64,000 bases of DNA from JAHEAO01 sp041633555 (GTDB lineage Bacteria > Pseudomonadota > Alphaproteobacteria > Rhodobacterales > Rhodobacteraceae). Below, in pieces: positions 25,701-34,776 of the stretch; the stretch's first letter is position 1; each line of letters starts with the position of its first letter. The stretch spans positions 1-64,000 of the forward strand of contig JBFKFZ010000004.1 in NCBI GenBank assembly GCA_041633555.1, read 5' to 3'. Both the position numbers and the translations under genes were made by a program. The notes below the pieces were generated by a model. The model did no database searches and was not told the origin of the DNA. It worked only from the letters and a program-made list of their open reading frames with translations.

Positions 25701-26594
25701 ATGAATGACATCACGCTTCTTGACGGCGGCATGGGACAGGAGCTTGTGCATCGCTCAGGCGACAGGCCAACCAGTCTCTGGGCCACCCGAGTGATGCTGG
25801 ACCACCCGGGCTTGGTACAGCAGATCCATGCCGACTATTTCGACGCCGGGGCCAGCGTTGTCACCACAAACACTTACGCCATCCATCACGACCGCCTGCT
25901 CAAGGAAGGGCTGGACGACAAGTTCGAAACACTTCACCGGCTTGCCCTTGCCGAGGTTCATTCTGCTAGGGCCCACCACGGTTCTGGTCGCATCGCGGGG
26001 TCCATCGGTCCGCTCGTCGCCTCCTACCGTCCGGAAACGCATCCGCCCCATGCGGAGGCGGTCGCGAAATACGCGGAGATTGCAGGGATCCTGGCGCCCG
26101 AAGTCGACCTGCTCCTGTGCGAGACCGTTGCTTCTCTGGCCCATGCCAGGGCCGTACTGGAAGGCGCGCAATCGGCGAGCAAGCCGATCTGGCTGTCAGT
26201 AACGGTCGATGATCTGGATGGCAGCAGGCTGCGATCTGGCGAACCGGTCTCGGAACTCTGCGCGATCGCTGGCGATGGTGCGGCGGCTCTGCTTGCCAAC
26301 TGCTCGGCCCCCGAGGCAATGGCGGATGCGCTTCAGGCGCTTGCCAGATGCCGCCTGCCATTTGGTGCATACGCCAATGGCTTCGAGCAGATAACCAAGG
26401 CGTTTCTGCAAGACGCGCCGACGGTCGACAGCCTCCAGTCGCGCCGCGACCTCGGTCCCGAGGCCTATGCGGGATATGCCCTCGACTGGGTTGCGCAAGG
26501 CGCGACGATCGTCGGGGGCTGCTGCGAGGTTGGCCCCTCCCATATCTCCGAACTCTCACGCGCGCTCAAGGCCGCAGGTCACAGGATCGTCTGA
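25701..26594 (+). CDS. Homocysteine S-methyltransferase family protein, possible betaine-homocysteine methyltransferase
   Basis: A 297-residue (beta/alpha)8 enzyme with the zinc thiolate set of the family: Cys201 in LLANCSAPEA and Cys274-Cys275 in VGGCCEVGPSHI. The opening LLDGGMGQEL and TNTYA motifs also fit. Members move a methyl group from betaine, S-methylmethionine or another onium donor to homocysteine. Between two DMGDH-like genes, betaine is the likely donor, yielding dimethylglycine for the neighbours. The donor is inferred. ATG at 25701 lies 55 bases after the first flavoprotein gene; the next gene starts one base after its stop. Confidence 0.82.
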   Translation: MNDITLLDGGMGQELVHRSGDRPTSLWATRVMLDHPGLVQQIHADYFDAGASVVTTNTYAIHHDRLLKEGLDDKFETLHRLALAEVHSARAHHGSGRIAGSIGPLVASYRPETHPPHAEAVAKYAEIAGILAPEVDLLLCETVASLAHARAVLEGAQSASKPIWLSVTVDDLDGSRLRSGEPVSELCAIAGDGAAALLANCSAPEAMADALQALARCRLPFGAYANGFEQITKAFLQDAPTVDSLQSRRDLGPEAYAGYALDWVAQGATIVGGCCEVGPSHISELSRALKAAGHRIV

Positions 26595-26595
26595 C

Positions 26596-29046
26596 ATGCC
26601 CGCACCCAACATCCCCGCCCAAGCCCGCGTCGTCATCATCGGTGGCGGAGTTTCGGGCTGTTCCGTTGCCTATCACCTCGCCAAGCTCGGATGGAAGAAT
26701 ATCGTGCTCTTGGAACGCAAGCAGTTGACCTGCGGCACGACATGGCACGCTGCCGGGCTGATCGGCCAGTTGCGCTCCAGCCAGAACATGACCCGCCTCG
26801 CAAAGTACTCCGCCGATCTGTACGTCAAGCTGGAAGCCGAAACCGGGATCGCCACGGGAATGCGGCAGAACGGTTCGATTACCGTCGCACTGACCGACCA
26901 CCGGAAAGAGGAAATCCTGCGTCAGGCCACGCTCGCCCGCGCCTTTGACATCGACGTGCAGGAAATCAGCCCCCATGAGGCCAAAGCGATGTATCCGCAT
27001 CTGAACATTGATGATGTGATTGCCGCCGTTCACTTGCCACTCGACGGTCAATGCGACCCGGCCAACATCGCCATGGCTCTGGCCAAGGGTGCGCGGCAGA
27101 ATGGCGCGAAGGTCATTGAAGGTGTGAAGGCAACGAAAGTTACCTCCAGGGACGGGAAAGTGACCGGCGTCGACTGGGCGCAAGGAGCCGAGACGGGCCA
27201 TATAGCAGCCGACCTTGTCGTCAATTGCGGTGGTATGTGGGGTCGCGACCTGGCGGCTCAGAACGGCGTCACCTTGCCGCTTCATGCCTGCGAGCATTTC
27301 TACATCGTGACCGAGCCAGTCGAAGGTCTGAAGCAGATGCCCGTCCTGCGTGTGCCGGACGAATGTGCCTATTACAAGGAAGATGCGGGCAAGATGATGC
27401 TGGGCGCGTTCGAACCCAAGGCCAAGCCCTGGGGAATGAACGGCATCCCTGAAGATTTCTGCTTTGATCAGTTGCCAGAGGATTTCGACCATTTCGAACC
27501 CATTCTGGAGGCGGCCGTCAACCGCCTGCCGCTGCTGGGGACAGCTGGCATACACACGTTCTTCAATGGCCCCGAGAGCTTTACGCCCGACGACCGCTAT
27601 TATTTGGGCGAGGCCCCAGAACTCCGGGGCTACTGGATCGCGGCGGGCTATAACTCCATCGGCATCGTGTCCTCCGGAGGTGCGGGCTTTGCCCTTGCAC
27701 AGTGGATGAATGACGGCGAAGCGCCGTTTGACCTCTGGGATGTCGATATCCGCCGCGCCCAACCATTTCAGAAGAACCGTCGTTACCTCAAGGAACGGGT
27801 CAGTGAAACGCTCGGCCTGCTCTACGCCGACCATTTCCCCTACCGCCAGATGGCGACCGCCCGCGGCGTCCGTCGCTCGCCCATCCATACCCATCTTGCC
27901 GAACACGGCGCGGTCTTTGGTGAAGTCGCAGGATGGGAACGCGCCAACTGGTTCGCCCGACCCGGACAAGAACGGGAGTACCGCTACGACTGGAACGGGC
28001 AGAACTGGCTCGACAATCACCGCGCCGAACATATGGCCGTGCGCGAAAAGGTCGGGCTGTTCGACATGACGTCGTTTGGAAAGATCCGGGTCGAGGGTCG
28101 GGACGCCACGGCCTTCCTGCAAAGGGTTTGCGCCAACGACATCGACACGGAGGTTGGCCGGCTCACATATTGCCAGATGCTGAACGCAAAGGCCGGCATC
28201 GAATGCGACCTGACCGTCACGCGCCTCTCGGAAACGGCCTACCTGCTGATTGTCCCTGCCGCGACGCTGCGCCGCGACCTGGCCTGGCTGAAGCACCACG
28301 TCGGCGATGCGTTTGCAACGATCACCGATGTCACGTCGGCAGAATCCGTTCTCTGCGTCATGGGTCCGAACGCGCGCGCGCTCTTGCAATCCGTCAGTCC
28401 GAACGACTTCTCGAACGAGGCGCATCCCTTTGGTACCGCGCGTGAAATCGAGATCGGCCTCGGCCTCGCGCGGGCTCACCGAGTGACTTACGTCGGTGAA
28501 CTCGGCTGGGAAATCTACGTCCCGACCGATCAGACCGCACATGTCTTCGAGACCTTGATGGCGGCCGGTGAGCCGCATGGCCTGACACTTGCCGGCTTGC
28601 ACTCGCTGGACAGTTGCCGGATCGAAAAGGCCTTCCGTCATTTCGGACATGACATCACCGACGAGGATCACGTGCTCGAGGCGGGGCTGGGCTTCGCCGT
28701 CAAGCCCGACAAAGGGGAATTCATCGGGCGGGATGCGGTCCTTCATAAGAAAGACGAGGGCCTCTCCCGCCGGATGGTTCAGTTCCGCCTGAAAGAGCCC
28801 GAGCCCTTCCTGTTTCACAACGAGGCGCTGGTGCGCGACGGCAAGATCGTCTCGATCATGACCTCGGGCAACTACGGCCACCATCTCGGCGGGGCAATCG
28901 GCATGGGTTATGTTCCATGTGAAGGCCAATCCGCTGCCGACGTGCTGTCCAGCAGCTATGAAATCGAAGTCGCGGGCCGGCGCATTCCGGCAGAAGCATC
29001 GCTGAAACCGCTCTATGACCCGAAGTCAGAGCGAGTGCGCGCCTGA
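26596..29046 (+). CDS. Dimethylglycine dehydrogenase-like flavoprotein with folate-binding domain (second copy)
   Basis: An 816-residue paralogue of the flavoprotein two genes upstream, with the same order of domains. The FAD motif VVIIGGGVSGCSVAYHLAK and GTTWHAAGLIGQLRSS (His51, covalent-FAD position) fit DMGDH more closely than the first copy. The GcvT part has YVGELGWEIYVPTD and IEKAFRHFGHDI. It should turn dimethylglycine into sarcosine plus a methylene-tetrahydrofolate unit. ATG at 26596 follows the homocysteine methyltransferase by one base. Two such enzymes in one operon may serve successive demethylations. Confidence 0.87.
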   Translation: MPAPNIPAQARVVIIGGGVSGCSVAYHLAKLGWKNIVLLERKQLTCGTTWHAAGLIGQLRSSQNMTRLAKYSADLYVKLEAETGIATGMRQNGSITVALTDHRKEEILRQATLARAFDIDVQEISPHEAKAMYPHLNIDDVIAAVHLPLDGQCDPANIAMALAKGARQNGAKVIEGVKATKVTSRDGKVTGVDWAQGAETGHIAADLVVNCGGMWGRDLAAQNGVTLPLHACEHFYIVTEPVEGLKQMPVLRVPDECAYYKEDAGKMMLGAFEPKAKPWGMNGIPEDFCFDQLPEDFDHFEPILEAAVNRLPLLGTAGIHTFFNGPESFTPDDRYYLGEAPELRGYWIAAGYNSIGIVSSGGAGFALAQWMNDGEAPFDLWDVDIRRAQPFQKNRRYLKERVSETLGLLYADHFPYRQMATARGVRRSPIHTHLAEHGAVFGEVAGWERANWFARPGQEREYRYDWNGQNWLDNHRAEHMAVREKVGLFDMTSFGKIRVEGRDATAFLQRVCANDIDTEVGRLTYCQMLNAKAGIECDLTVTRLSETAYLLIVPAATLRRDLAWLKHHVGDAFATITDVTSAESVLCVMGPNARALLQSVSPNDFSNEAHPFGTAREIEIGLGLARAHRVTYVGELGWEIYVPTDQTAHVFETLMAAGEPHGLTLAGLHSLDSCRIEKAFRHFGHDITDEDHVLEAGLGFAVKPDKGEFIGRDAVLHKKDEGLSRRMVQFRLKEPEPFLFHNEALVRDGKIVSIMTSGNYGHHLGGAIGMGYVPCEGQSAADVLSSSYEIEVAGRRIPAEASLKPLYDPKSERVRA

Positions 29047-29060
29047 TCCCGGAGGTCCAG

Positions 29061-30599
29061 ATGGACGCTGAACACCAACAGAAATCCCGACGTGCCGGTG
29101 GCCGTGAGGCGCGCAAGGCCCTTCGCGCGGCACCCCTCTCGCAAGACAAGCGCCCGGTTCGGGCCGGGATGGAAGGCGGCCGGTACAAGCCCCTTTCCGA
29201 CGCCTCGGTGCGGCGCATCCACGAGGCCGCACTCGACGCGCTTGAAACGATCGGCTTCGGCTCGGTACCGCCGACGGGCGAGAAGATCCTGACCGGTGCA
29301 GGTTGCAACATGGGCGAAGATGGTCGCGTCCGGGTGCCGCGCGCATTGGTCGAGGACATGCTGGCCGTGGCGGCCCGCGACATCACGCTTTGCGGCCGCG
29401 ATCCGGCCTATGACCTGCATCTTTCCGGCACCCGCGTGCATTACGGAACCGCAGGCGCCGCCGTCCACATCGTCGATACCGTGAAGAACGAATACCGCGA
29501 AAGCACGACCAAAGACCTGCATATGGCTGCGAAGCTGGTTCAGCATCTCGACAATCTGCACTTCTTTCAGCGCCCGATGGTCTGTCGGGACGTGACCGAC
29601 AACTACGAGATGGACATCAACACGCTCTACGCGTCGATGTCGGGGACGACCAAGCATATCGGCACGTCCTTTTCCGAACCCCACCATGTTGCCGGCTGCA
29701 TGGAACTGATCCATCAGACCGCCGGTGACGAGGCGACCTGGCGCGCGCGTCCCTTCATTTCGAACTCGAACTGTTTTGTAGTTCCGCCGATGAAATTCGC
29801 CGAGGAAAGCTGCGAAACGATGGAGCACTGCATCCGCGCCGGAATGCCGGTGCTGTTGCTGTCGGCGGGGCAGGCGGGCGCAACCGCTCCCGCGCCGCTC
29901 GCGCTTTCTATCGTTCAGGCGGTCGCCGAATGTCTGATGGGTGTGGTCTATGTCAATGCCATGGCGCCCGGTCACCCGGCGATCTTCGGAACCTGGCCTT
30001 TCGTTTCTGATCTGCGCTCTGGTGCCATGTCGGGCGGCTCTGGCGAGCAAGCCCTGCTGACCGCAGGCTGCGCACAGATGCACCAGTTCTATGGCCTCCC
30101 GGGCGGTGCGGCCGCGGGCATCGCCGACGCGAAGATGCCCGACATGCAGGCAGGATGGGAGCAGGCGATTTCAAACGTCATGGCAGGGCTGTCCGGCCTC
30201 AACATGATCTATGAAGCGGCCGGCATGCATGCCTCGCTGCTCGGATTCTGCATGGAGAGCCTCGTTCTCGGTGATGACCTTCTGGGGCAAACGCTGCGCT
30301 GTGTTCGCGGCATTGACGTGACCGAGGACTCGTTGAGCATCGAGGCGATGAAGGCGGTCTGCCTTGGCGGGCCCGGTCATTATCTCGGTTCGGACCAGAC
30401 GCTTGGGCTGATGCAGTCCGAGTACATCTACCCAGCCGTCGCCGATCGCCTGTCACCCAAGGAATGGGCCGAGGTCGGCAAACCTGAACTCTTGCCCCGC
30501 GCCCGCGACCGGATGGCAAAGATACTGGGCGAGTGGACACCTTTGATCGATCCAGAGTTGGACCGGGCGATCCGGAACAAATACAACATCCATTTCTAG
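29061..30599 (+). CDS. MttB-superfamily methyltransferase, non-pyrrolysine
   Basis: A 512-residue COG5598 protein related to trimethylamine and glycine-betaine:corrinoid methyltransferases (MttB/MtgB). It has RRIHEAALDALETIGFGS near the N-terminus and barrel motifs ISNSNCFVVPPM, MPVLLLSAGQAGATAP and SLVLGDDLLGQTLR. The frame has no internal TAG, so it lacks pyrrolysine, like MtgB. GGAGG at five bases supports ATG at 29061. A donor such as glycine betaine is likely from context. No corrinoid protein or corrinoid-activating protein is encoded nearby, which leaves the acceptor open. Confidence 0.82.
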   Translation: MDAEHQQKSRRAGGREARKALRAAPLSQDKRPVRAGMEGGRYKPLSDASVRRIHEAALDALETIGFGSVPPTGEKILTGAGCNMGEDGRVRVPRALVEDMLAVAARDITLCGRDPAYDLHLSGTRVHYGTAGAAVHIVDTVKNEYRESTTKDLHMAAKLVQHLDNLHFFQRPMVCRDVTDNYEMDINTLYASMSGTTKHIGTSFSEPHHVAGCMELIHQTAGDEATWRARPFISNSNCFVVPPMKFAEESCETMEHCIRAGMPVLLLSAGQAGATAPAPLALSIVQAVAECLMGVVYVNAMAPGHPAIFGTWPFVSDLRSGAMSGGSGEQALLTAGCAQMHQFYGLPGGAAAGIADAKMPDMQAGWEQAISNVMAGLSGLNMIYEAAGMHASLLGFCMESLVLGDDLLGQTLRCVRGIDVTEDSLSIEAMKAVCLGGPGHYLGSDQTLGLMQSEYIYPAVADRLSPKEWAEVGKPELLPRARDRMAKILGEWTPLIDPELDRAIRNKYNIHF

Positions 30600-30608
30600 G
30601 TGAACGCC

Positions 30609-31508
30609 ATGCGCTACGGATATATCGGCCTCGGCAATCTAGGCGGGCATCTGGCCGCTTCGCTTTTGCGCGAGGGTTTTGAAGTCGTGGTCCACGACCG
30701 GGACAGGAAACTTGCCGACCGCCATCTCGCCGCCGGTGGAATATGGGCAAATAGTCCTGCGAAACTGGCGGCGGAGGTCGATACAGTCATCACCTGCCTG
30801 CCCTCGCCCGCCGTGTCAGAAACCGTCCTGACCGAGTTCCTTTCCACCCTCAAACCCGGTTCCACCTGGATCGAAACCTCGACGCTTGGCCGAGACGATA
30901 TCCTGCGGCTCGCCGCCATTGCCGAAGCCAGGGGAATCCGCGTGATGGAGGCCCCTGTCACCGGCGGCGTCCACCTGGCCGCGCAAGGCAAGATCACGGT
31001 GCTGGCGGGCGGCGACAAGAACCTGTTCGATCTGCACCTGCCCGCATTGAAGGCGATGGGCGGCCAGATTTTTCACATGGGCCCGCTAGGATCAGCGGCC
31101 ATCATCAAGGTGATCACCAACATGCTGGCCTTCATCCATCTCGTCGCAGACGGTGAAGCACTGATGCTGGCCAAGAAAGGCGGGCTCGACCTTGCACAAG
31201 CCTGGAAAGCCATCGCCGCTTCGTCGGGTTCCAGCTTCGTTCACGAGACCGAAGGGCAGCTGATCCTGAATGGCAGCTACGATATCGCCTTCACAATGGA
31301 CCTCGCCCTGAAGGATCTCGGATTTGCAATGGGGTTCGGTCGCGAATTCGGTGTGCCGCTGGACCTCGCCGGGTTGACCAACCAGACCTTCGTCAAAGGC
31401 CGCGCGGCCTATGGCGGTCAGGCGCAATCAACCCAGATCGTCAAGCTTCTTGAAGATGTCCTGAACACGGACCTGCGCGCAGGGGGGTTTCCGCCGCGAC
31501 TCGAATGA
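30609..31508 (+). CDS. NAD(P)-dependent oxidoreductase of the 3-hydroxyisobutyrate dehydrogenase type
   Basis: A 299-residue beta-hydroxyacid dehydrogenase: nucleotide motif YGYIGLGNLGG at the start, then EAPVTGGVHLA for substrate binding, and the catalytic-lysine helix SAAIIKVITNML. AGGTGA at the MttB stop places the start at ATG 30609; GTG at 30600 is the alternative. It is the last gene before a strong terminator, nine bases after the MttB gene. The substrate cannot be read. It might recycle a hydroxyacid or semialdehyde made by the pathway. Confidence 0.82.
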   Translation: MRYGYIGLGNLGGHLAASLLREGFEVVVHDRDRKLADRHLAAGGIWANSPAKLAAEVDTVITCLPSPAVSETVLTEFLSTLKPGSTWIETSTLGRDDILRLAAIAEARGIRVMEAPVTGGVHLAAQGKITVLAGGDKNLFDLHLPALKAMGGQIFHMGPLGSAAIIKVITNMLAFIHLVADGEALMLAKKGGLDLAQAWKAIAASSGSSFVHETEGQLILNGSYDIAFTMDLALKDLGFAMGFGREFGVPLDLAGLTNQTFVKGRAAYGGQAQSTQIVKLLEDVLNTDLRAGGFPPRLE

Positions 31509-31595
31509 CCCTCTGATGTGCGAACTGGTCGCCCGCAAGGCGCAGTCCTTTCCCGTGGAAGGGTCTCTGCGCTAAGATCTTCGCCAGACAAAGGA

Positions 31596-31619
31596 AAACC
31601 CGGTCAATCGACCGGGTTT
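31596..31619 (+). terminator. Rho-independent-like terminator closing the catabolic block
   Basis: AAACCCGGTC-AATC-GACCGGGTTT makes a perfect ten-pair stem with a four-base loop, preceded by an A-rich run and ending in T's. It lies 87 bases after the last dehydrogenase gene. It can also work for the minus-strand small gene that ends at 31677. Confidence 0.8.
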
Positions 31620-31676
31620 CCGAGGGCAACCGCTGCTTGTGACTGCCTTCGGAGTGAGAGGCTTTGGCTCAGAACG

Positions 31677-31823
31677 TCAGACTTCTTCCTCGCCGGTATC
31701 GATCAGCCAACCGCCGGGTCCGGCGATGTCATCGGGGAGAAACGCGATCATCGCTTCGCGAAGGGCGATGCAGGCCATCGCGGCCAGGGCAATCTGGTCA
31801 AAGGTGAGCGTCGTGAATTCCAT
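31677..31823 (-). CDS. Small hypothetical protein, 48 residues
   Basis: An ATG at 31823 is preceded by GGGAGA at about eight bases, a good ribosome site, and opens 48 codons ending in TGA. The protein starts MEFTTLTFDQ, has a short hydrophobic helix (IALAAMACIALREAMIAFL) and an acidic tail. The helix is only marginally long enough to cross a membrane. I do not recognise the family. It lies downstream of truA on the same strand, 168 bases away, with the large terminator beyond it. Confidence 0.4.
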   Translation of the reverse strand: MEFTTLTFDQIALAAMACIALREAMIAFLPDDIAGPGGWLIDTGEEEV

Positions 31824-31991
31824 TTGCGTGTCTCCCGCTAATCTGTTGATCCCTTCTTCCAATGATTCTGGGCACAAACATGGCGCAATCGGGACCATTC
31901 CGATGTGACGCCGGGTTCCGGGGCCAAATTCGCAACCTGCGATGGCTAATTTAGAAAACGCATTGTTTCCGTTGAAGAAATTCGATTGTCG

Positions 31992-32759
31992 TCAGGCGAA
32001 AGGATCGGCATCGTAGCGGACCCCGGCCAGATAGAGTCCTTCTGGCGGACAGACGGGCCCGCAGGCAGAACGATCCCGCGCCTTGAGCGCATCGCGCACC
32101 TCGGCAGGTTCCCAGCCGCCGGCGCCGACTCGCTCTAGCGTGCCCACGATACTGCGCACCTGATTGTGCAGGAAACTGCGCGCCCGGATCTGAAACCGGA
32201 ACTCGCGACCCGCAGGATAGGCCAGTTCCTCGATGGTTAGTTCATCCAGCGTCTTAACCGGGCTGTCGGCCTGGCATTCGGTGGACCGAAAGGTGGTGAA
32301 GTCATGCCGCCCGATCAGATGTGCCGCTGCCGACTGCATTCTGGCAAGATCGAGGTCGTGCCGCACTTGCCAGACCTGACCGCGGTCCTGAACGACCGGT
32401 GCACGGCGCGAGACCAGCCGAAACAGATAGCGCCGCTCGACGGCCGAGAACCGGGCGTGAAATGAGGGGTCGACCCGGGCCACGGCAACGATGGCGACGG
32501 GCAGAGGTTTCAGGTGGAAGTTCAGAGCCTCCGACAGCCGGAACGGATCCCAATCCCGCTCCATGTCGCAATGCGCCACCTGGCCCAGGGCATGAACGCC
32601 GGCATCTGTCCGCCCGGCAGCCGCGATGGAGCGTATTTCCGGCTCCAGTTGCCTCAGGGCCTTCTCGACGGATTGCTGAACCGACGGCTGGTCCTTTTGC
32701 CGCTGCCAGCCGGCGAACGGCACGCCGTCATATTCGATCTTGAGTGCATAGCGCGTCAT
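31992..32759 (-). CDS. truA: tRNA pseudouridine(38-40) synthase
   Basis: A 255-residue TruA that modifies U38-U40 in the anticodon arm of many tRNAs. The catalytic Asp52 lies in AAGRTDAGVHALGQ, and FAGWQRQ, SFHARFSAVERRY and SFLHNQVRSIVG are the other family blocks. Length is standard. Its ATG faces the YcjX gene across 161 bases, so they share a divergent control region. Core gene, not part of the catabolic block. Confidence 0.95.
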   Translation of the reverse strand: MTRYALKIEYDGVPFAGWQRQKDQPSVQQSVEKALRQLEPEIRSIAAAGRTDAGVHALGQVAHCDMERDWDPFRLSEALNFHLKPLPVAIVAVARVDPSFHARFSAVERRYLFRLVSRRAPVVQDRGQVWQVRHDLDLARMQSAAAHLIGRHDFTTFRSTECQADSPVKTLDELTIEELAYPAGREFRFQIRARSFLHNQVRSIVGTLERVGAGGWEPAEVRDALKARDRSACGPVCPPEGLYLAGVRYDADPFA

Positions 32760-32920
32760 GATCGCGGCTTAGCCGGAGATCCCGGCCTTGGCAATCTAAG
32801 GACCATTCGCAGATCTTTCGCCTCGTCAATCCAGGGGCAGATCGGCCAGCCTCGCCGCGGCCCCTAGCGATCCGCGCTTGCCAAGCCTATGTTCTGGGCG
32901 AGGCTTACGAGGGCAGGTTC

Positions 32921-34333
32921 TTGGTATTCAGCGAAATCGCAGACCGGCTGACGCGCGGCGTCGAGACCGCACAAGGCACGGTCAGCGAGGCCTTCTTCGA
33001 GCCGGTGATCCGGCTTGGTGTGACCGGACTGTCGCGGGCCGGCAAGACCGTGTTCATCACCTCGCTTGTCGCCAACCTGATCGACCGGGGCCGGATGCCA
33101 CAGCTCATCGCCGCCGCGAATGGCCGGATCCGCACCGCCTACCTGCAGCCGCAGCCTGACGATACCGTGCCGCGATTCGACTACGAGGCGCATCTTGGAC
33201 TGCTCACTTCACCAGAGCCACGCTGGCCGGAATCCACACGCTCCGTCAGCCAGCTGCGCCTCTCACTACGGGTTCAGCCCACGGGCCTGATGGGCTTTGT
33301 CTCGGGGCCGCGGACGCTGCATCTGGACATCATCGACTATCCGGGCGAGTGGCTGCTCGATCTGGCGCTTCTCGACAAAGGCTACACTGACTGGTCTACC
33401 GATACGCTGCAGCGGCTGGAAACAAGGGAGATGGGCGAAGAATTCCTGAGGCTTGCCCACTCTACCGATGCAACGGCCAAGCTGGACGAGCCCACGACCA
33501 AGGCGCTCGCCGATGCCTTTGCCGACTCTCTGAAGGTGGCCCGCGCCGCCGGCTATTCGGATTGTACGCCCGGCCGGTTCCTGTTGCCCGGCGATCTAGC
33601 CGGATCGCCGGTCCTGACCTTCGCGCCTCTGCCCAAGCCCGATCAGACCCGGCGGGGCACCCTTTGGCGCGAAATGGAGCGCCGCTACGAAGCCTACAAG
33701 CGCGAAGTGGTCAAGCCCTTCTTCCGCGACCATTTTGCAAGGACCGACCGGCAGATCGTGCTGGTCGATGCCCTGGGCGCGATACATGCCGGACCGAAGG
33801 CGACCGAGGATTTGCGCCGCGCCATGGCCGAGATCCTGTCGGCGTTCCGCCCTGGCCGCAACGCCTTCCTCAGCCAGCTGTTTCTCGGCAGAAGGGTGGA
33901 GAGGATCCTGTTCGCCGCCACCAAGGCGGACCATCTGCACCACAGCCAGCATCCAAGGTTGACAGCAATCATGGAGGCGCTGGTCAAGGACGCCAGGTCG
34001 CGAGCCGATTTCTCCGGTGCCGGGACCGCGGCCATGTCGATCGCCGCGCTGCGCGCGACTGTCGAGGAAACACTGGACCATCAGGGCCGCAGCCTCGATT
34101 GCGTGCGCGGTACGCTGACCGGCGGCAAGCAGGCGGCCTTCTATCCGGGGGCACTGCCCGACGACCCCTCGCACCTGCTCGGGCCTGCCCGCGAGGGGGC
34201 TGCAAAATGGCTTGATCAGGATTATCAGATCATGAGTTTCGAACCGGCACGCCTGACCTTGAAGCCGGGCGAAGGGCCGCCGCATATCAGGCTCGACAAG
34301 GCGGCCGAATTCCTGTTGGGAGACCGTTTGTGA
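32921..34333 (+). CDS. YcjX-like P-loop GTPase (DUF463)
   Basis: A 470-residue protein with Walker A GVTGLSRAGKTVFITSL (about 33-49; core G-L-S-R-A-G-K-T) and the following YcjX pattern DIIDYPGEWLLDL. The N-terminus has no signal, and the protein is cytoplasmic, probably membrane-associated through its partner. TTG at 32921 is the start, with GAGGGCAGG just before it. It forms a three-gene set with a GNAT acetyltransferase and a YcjF-like membrane protein, with overlapping starts. In enterobacteria YcjX-YcjF belong to the stress-linked psp regulon; that link is not shown here. Confidence 0.88.
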   Translation: MVFSEIADRLTRGVETAQGTVSEAFFEPVIRLGVTGLSRAGKTVFITSLVANLIDRGRMPQLIAAANGRIRTAYLQPQPDDTVPRFDYEAHLGLLTSPEPRWPESTRSVSQLRLSLRVQPTGLMGFVSGPRTLHLDIIDYPGEWLLDLALLDKGYTDWSTDTLQRLETREMGEEFLRLAHSTDATAKLDEPTTKALADAFADSLKVARAAGYSDCTPGRFLLPGDLAGSPVLTFAPLPKPDQTRRGTLWREMERRYEAYKREVVKPFFRDHFARTDRQIVLVDALGAIHAGPKATEDLRRAMAEILSAFRPGRNAFLSQLFLGRRVERILFAATKADHLHHSQHPRLTAIMEALVKDARSRADFSGAGTAAMSIAALRATVEETLDHQGRSLDCVRGTLTGGKQAAFYPGALPDDPSHLLGPAREGAAKWLDQDYQIMSFEPARLTLKPGEGPPHIRLDKAAEFLLGDRL

Positions 34334-34776
34334 CCGTAGTCCTGGAACCTGCCCGCGCCTTCGACGCCCCCCGCATCGGTCAGATCCTGTCAGGCTGGAT
34401 CGAGGAAACCGACTGGATACCGCAGCTTCACACGCCGGCTGAAGATCAGGCCCATGCCCGGAAGCTGATCGAAACCGCCTCGGTCGATGTGGCGCGGAAG
34501 GATGGTGAAGTCGTGGGCTTCCTTGCCCGGCGCGGCGGAGTTGTCCATGCGCTCTATGTTGCACCTGAAGTGCGGGGTCTGGGAATCGGCGCGGATCTGA
34601 TCGGCCGCGCCAAAATGGCATGCAATGAGTTGCGGCTCTGGACCTTTCAGGCCAATGACGGCGCGCGGCGGTTCTACGCGCGCCAGAATTTCCGCGAGGT
34701 CGAGAAAACCGACGGTAGCGCCAACGACGAGAAACTGCCCGATGTGCACCTGGTCTGGACCGAGGTCCCCGCATGA
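34330..34776 (+). CDS. GNAT-family N-acetyltransferase
   Basis: A 148-residue GNAT protein. The acetyl-CoA motif is VAPEVRGLGIGADLIGRAK (about 77-95), followed by LWTFQANDGARRFYARQNF, the typical C-terminal strand-helix. GTG at 34330 overlaps the YcjX stop (GTGA), and its own stop overlaps the next gene (ATGA). Substrate unknown. Its position between the YcjX and YcjF genes suggests shared expression and not necessarily shared function. Confidence 0.88.
   Translation: MTVVLEPARAFDAPRIGQILSGWIEETDWIPQLHTPAEDQAHARKLIETASVDVARKDGEVVGFLARRGGVVHALYVAPEVRGLGIGADLIGRAKMACNELRLWTFQANDGARRFYARQNFREVEKTDGSANDEKLPDVHLVWTEVPA

Noticed and set aside
26566..28929. Very long open frame (787 codons) on the minus strand
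   Set aside because: It lies fully opposite the second DMGDH-like gene, whose FAD and GcvT motifs are clear; the antisense product shows no known motif and is a product of high GC content.
29061..30599. Pyrrolysine-containing MttB
   Set aside because: The frame has no internal TAG, and no pyl genes are visible in the window, so this is the non-pyrrolysine branch.
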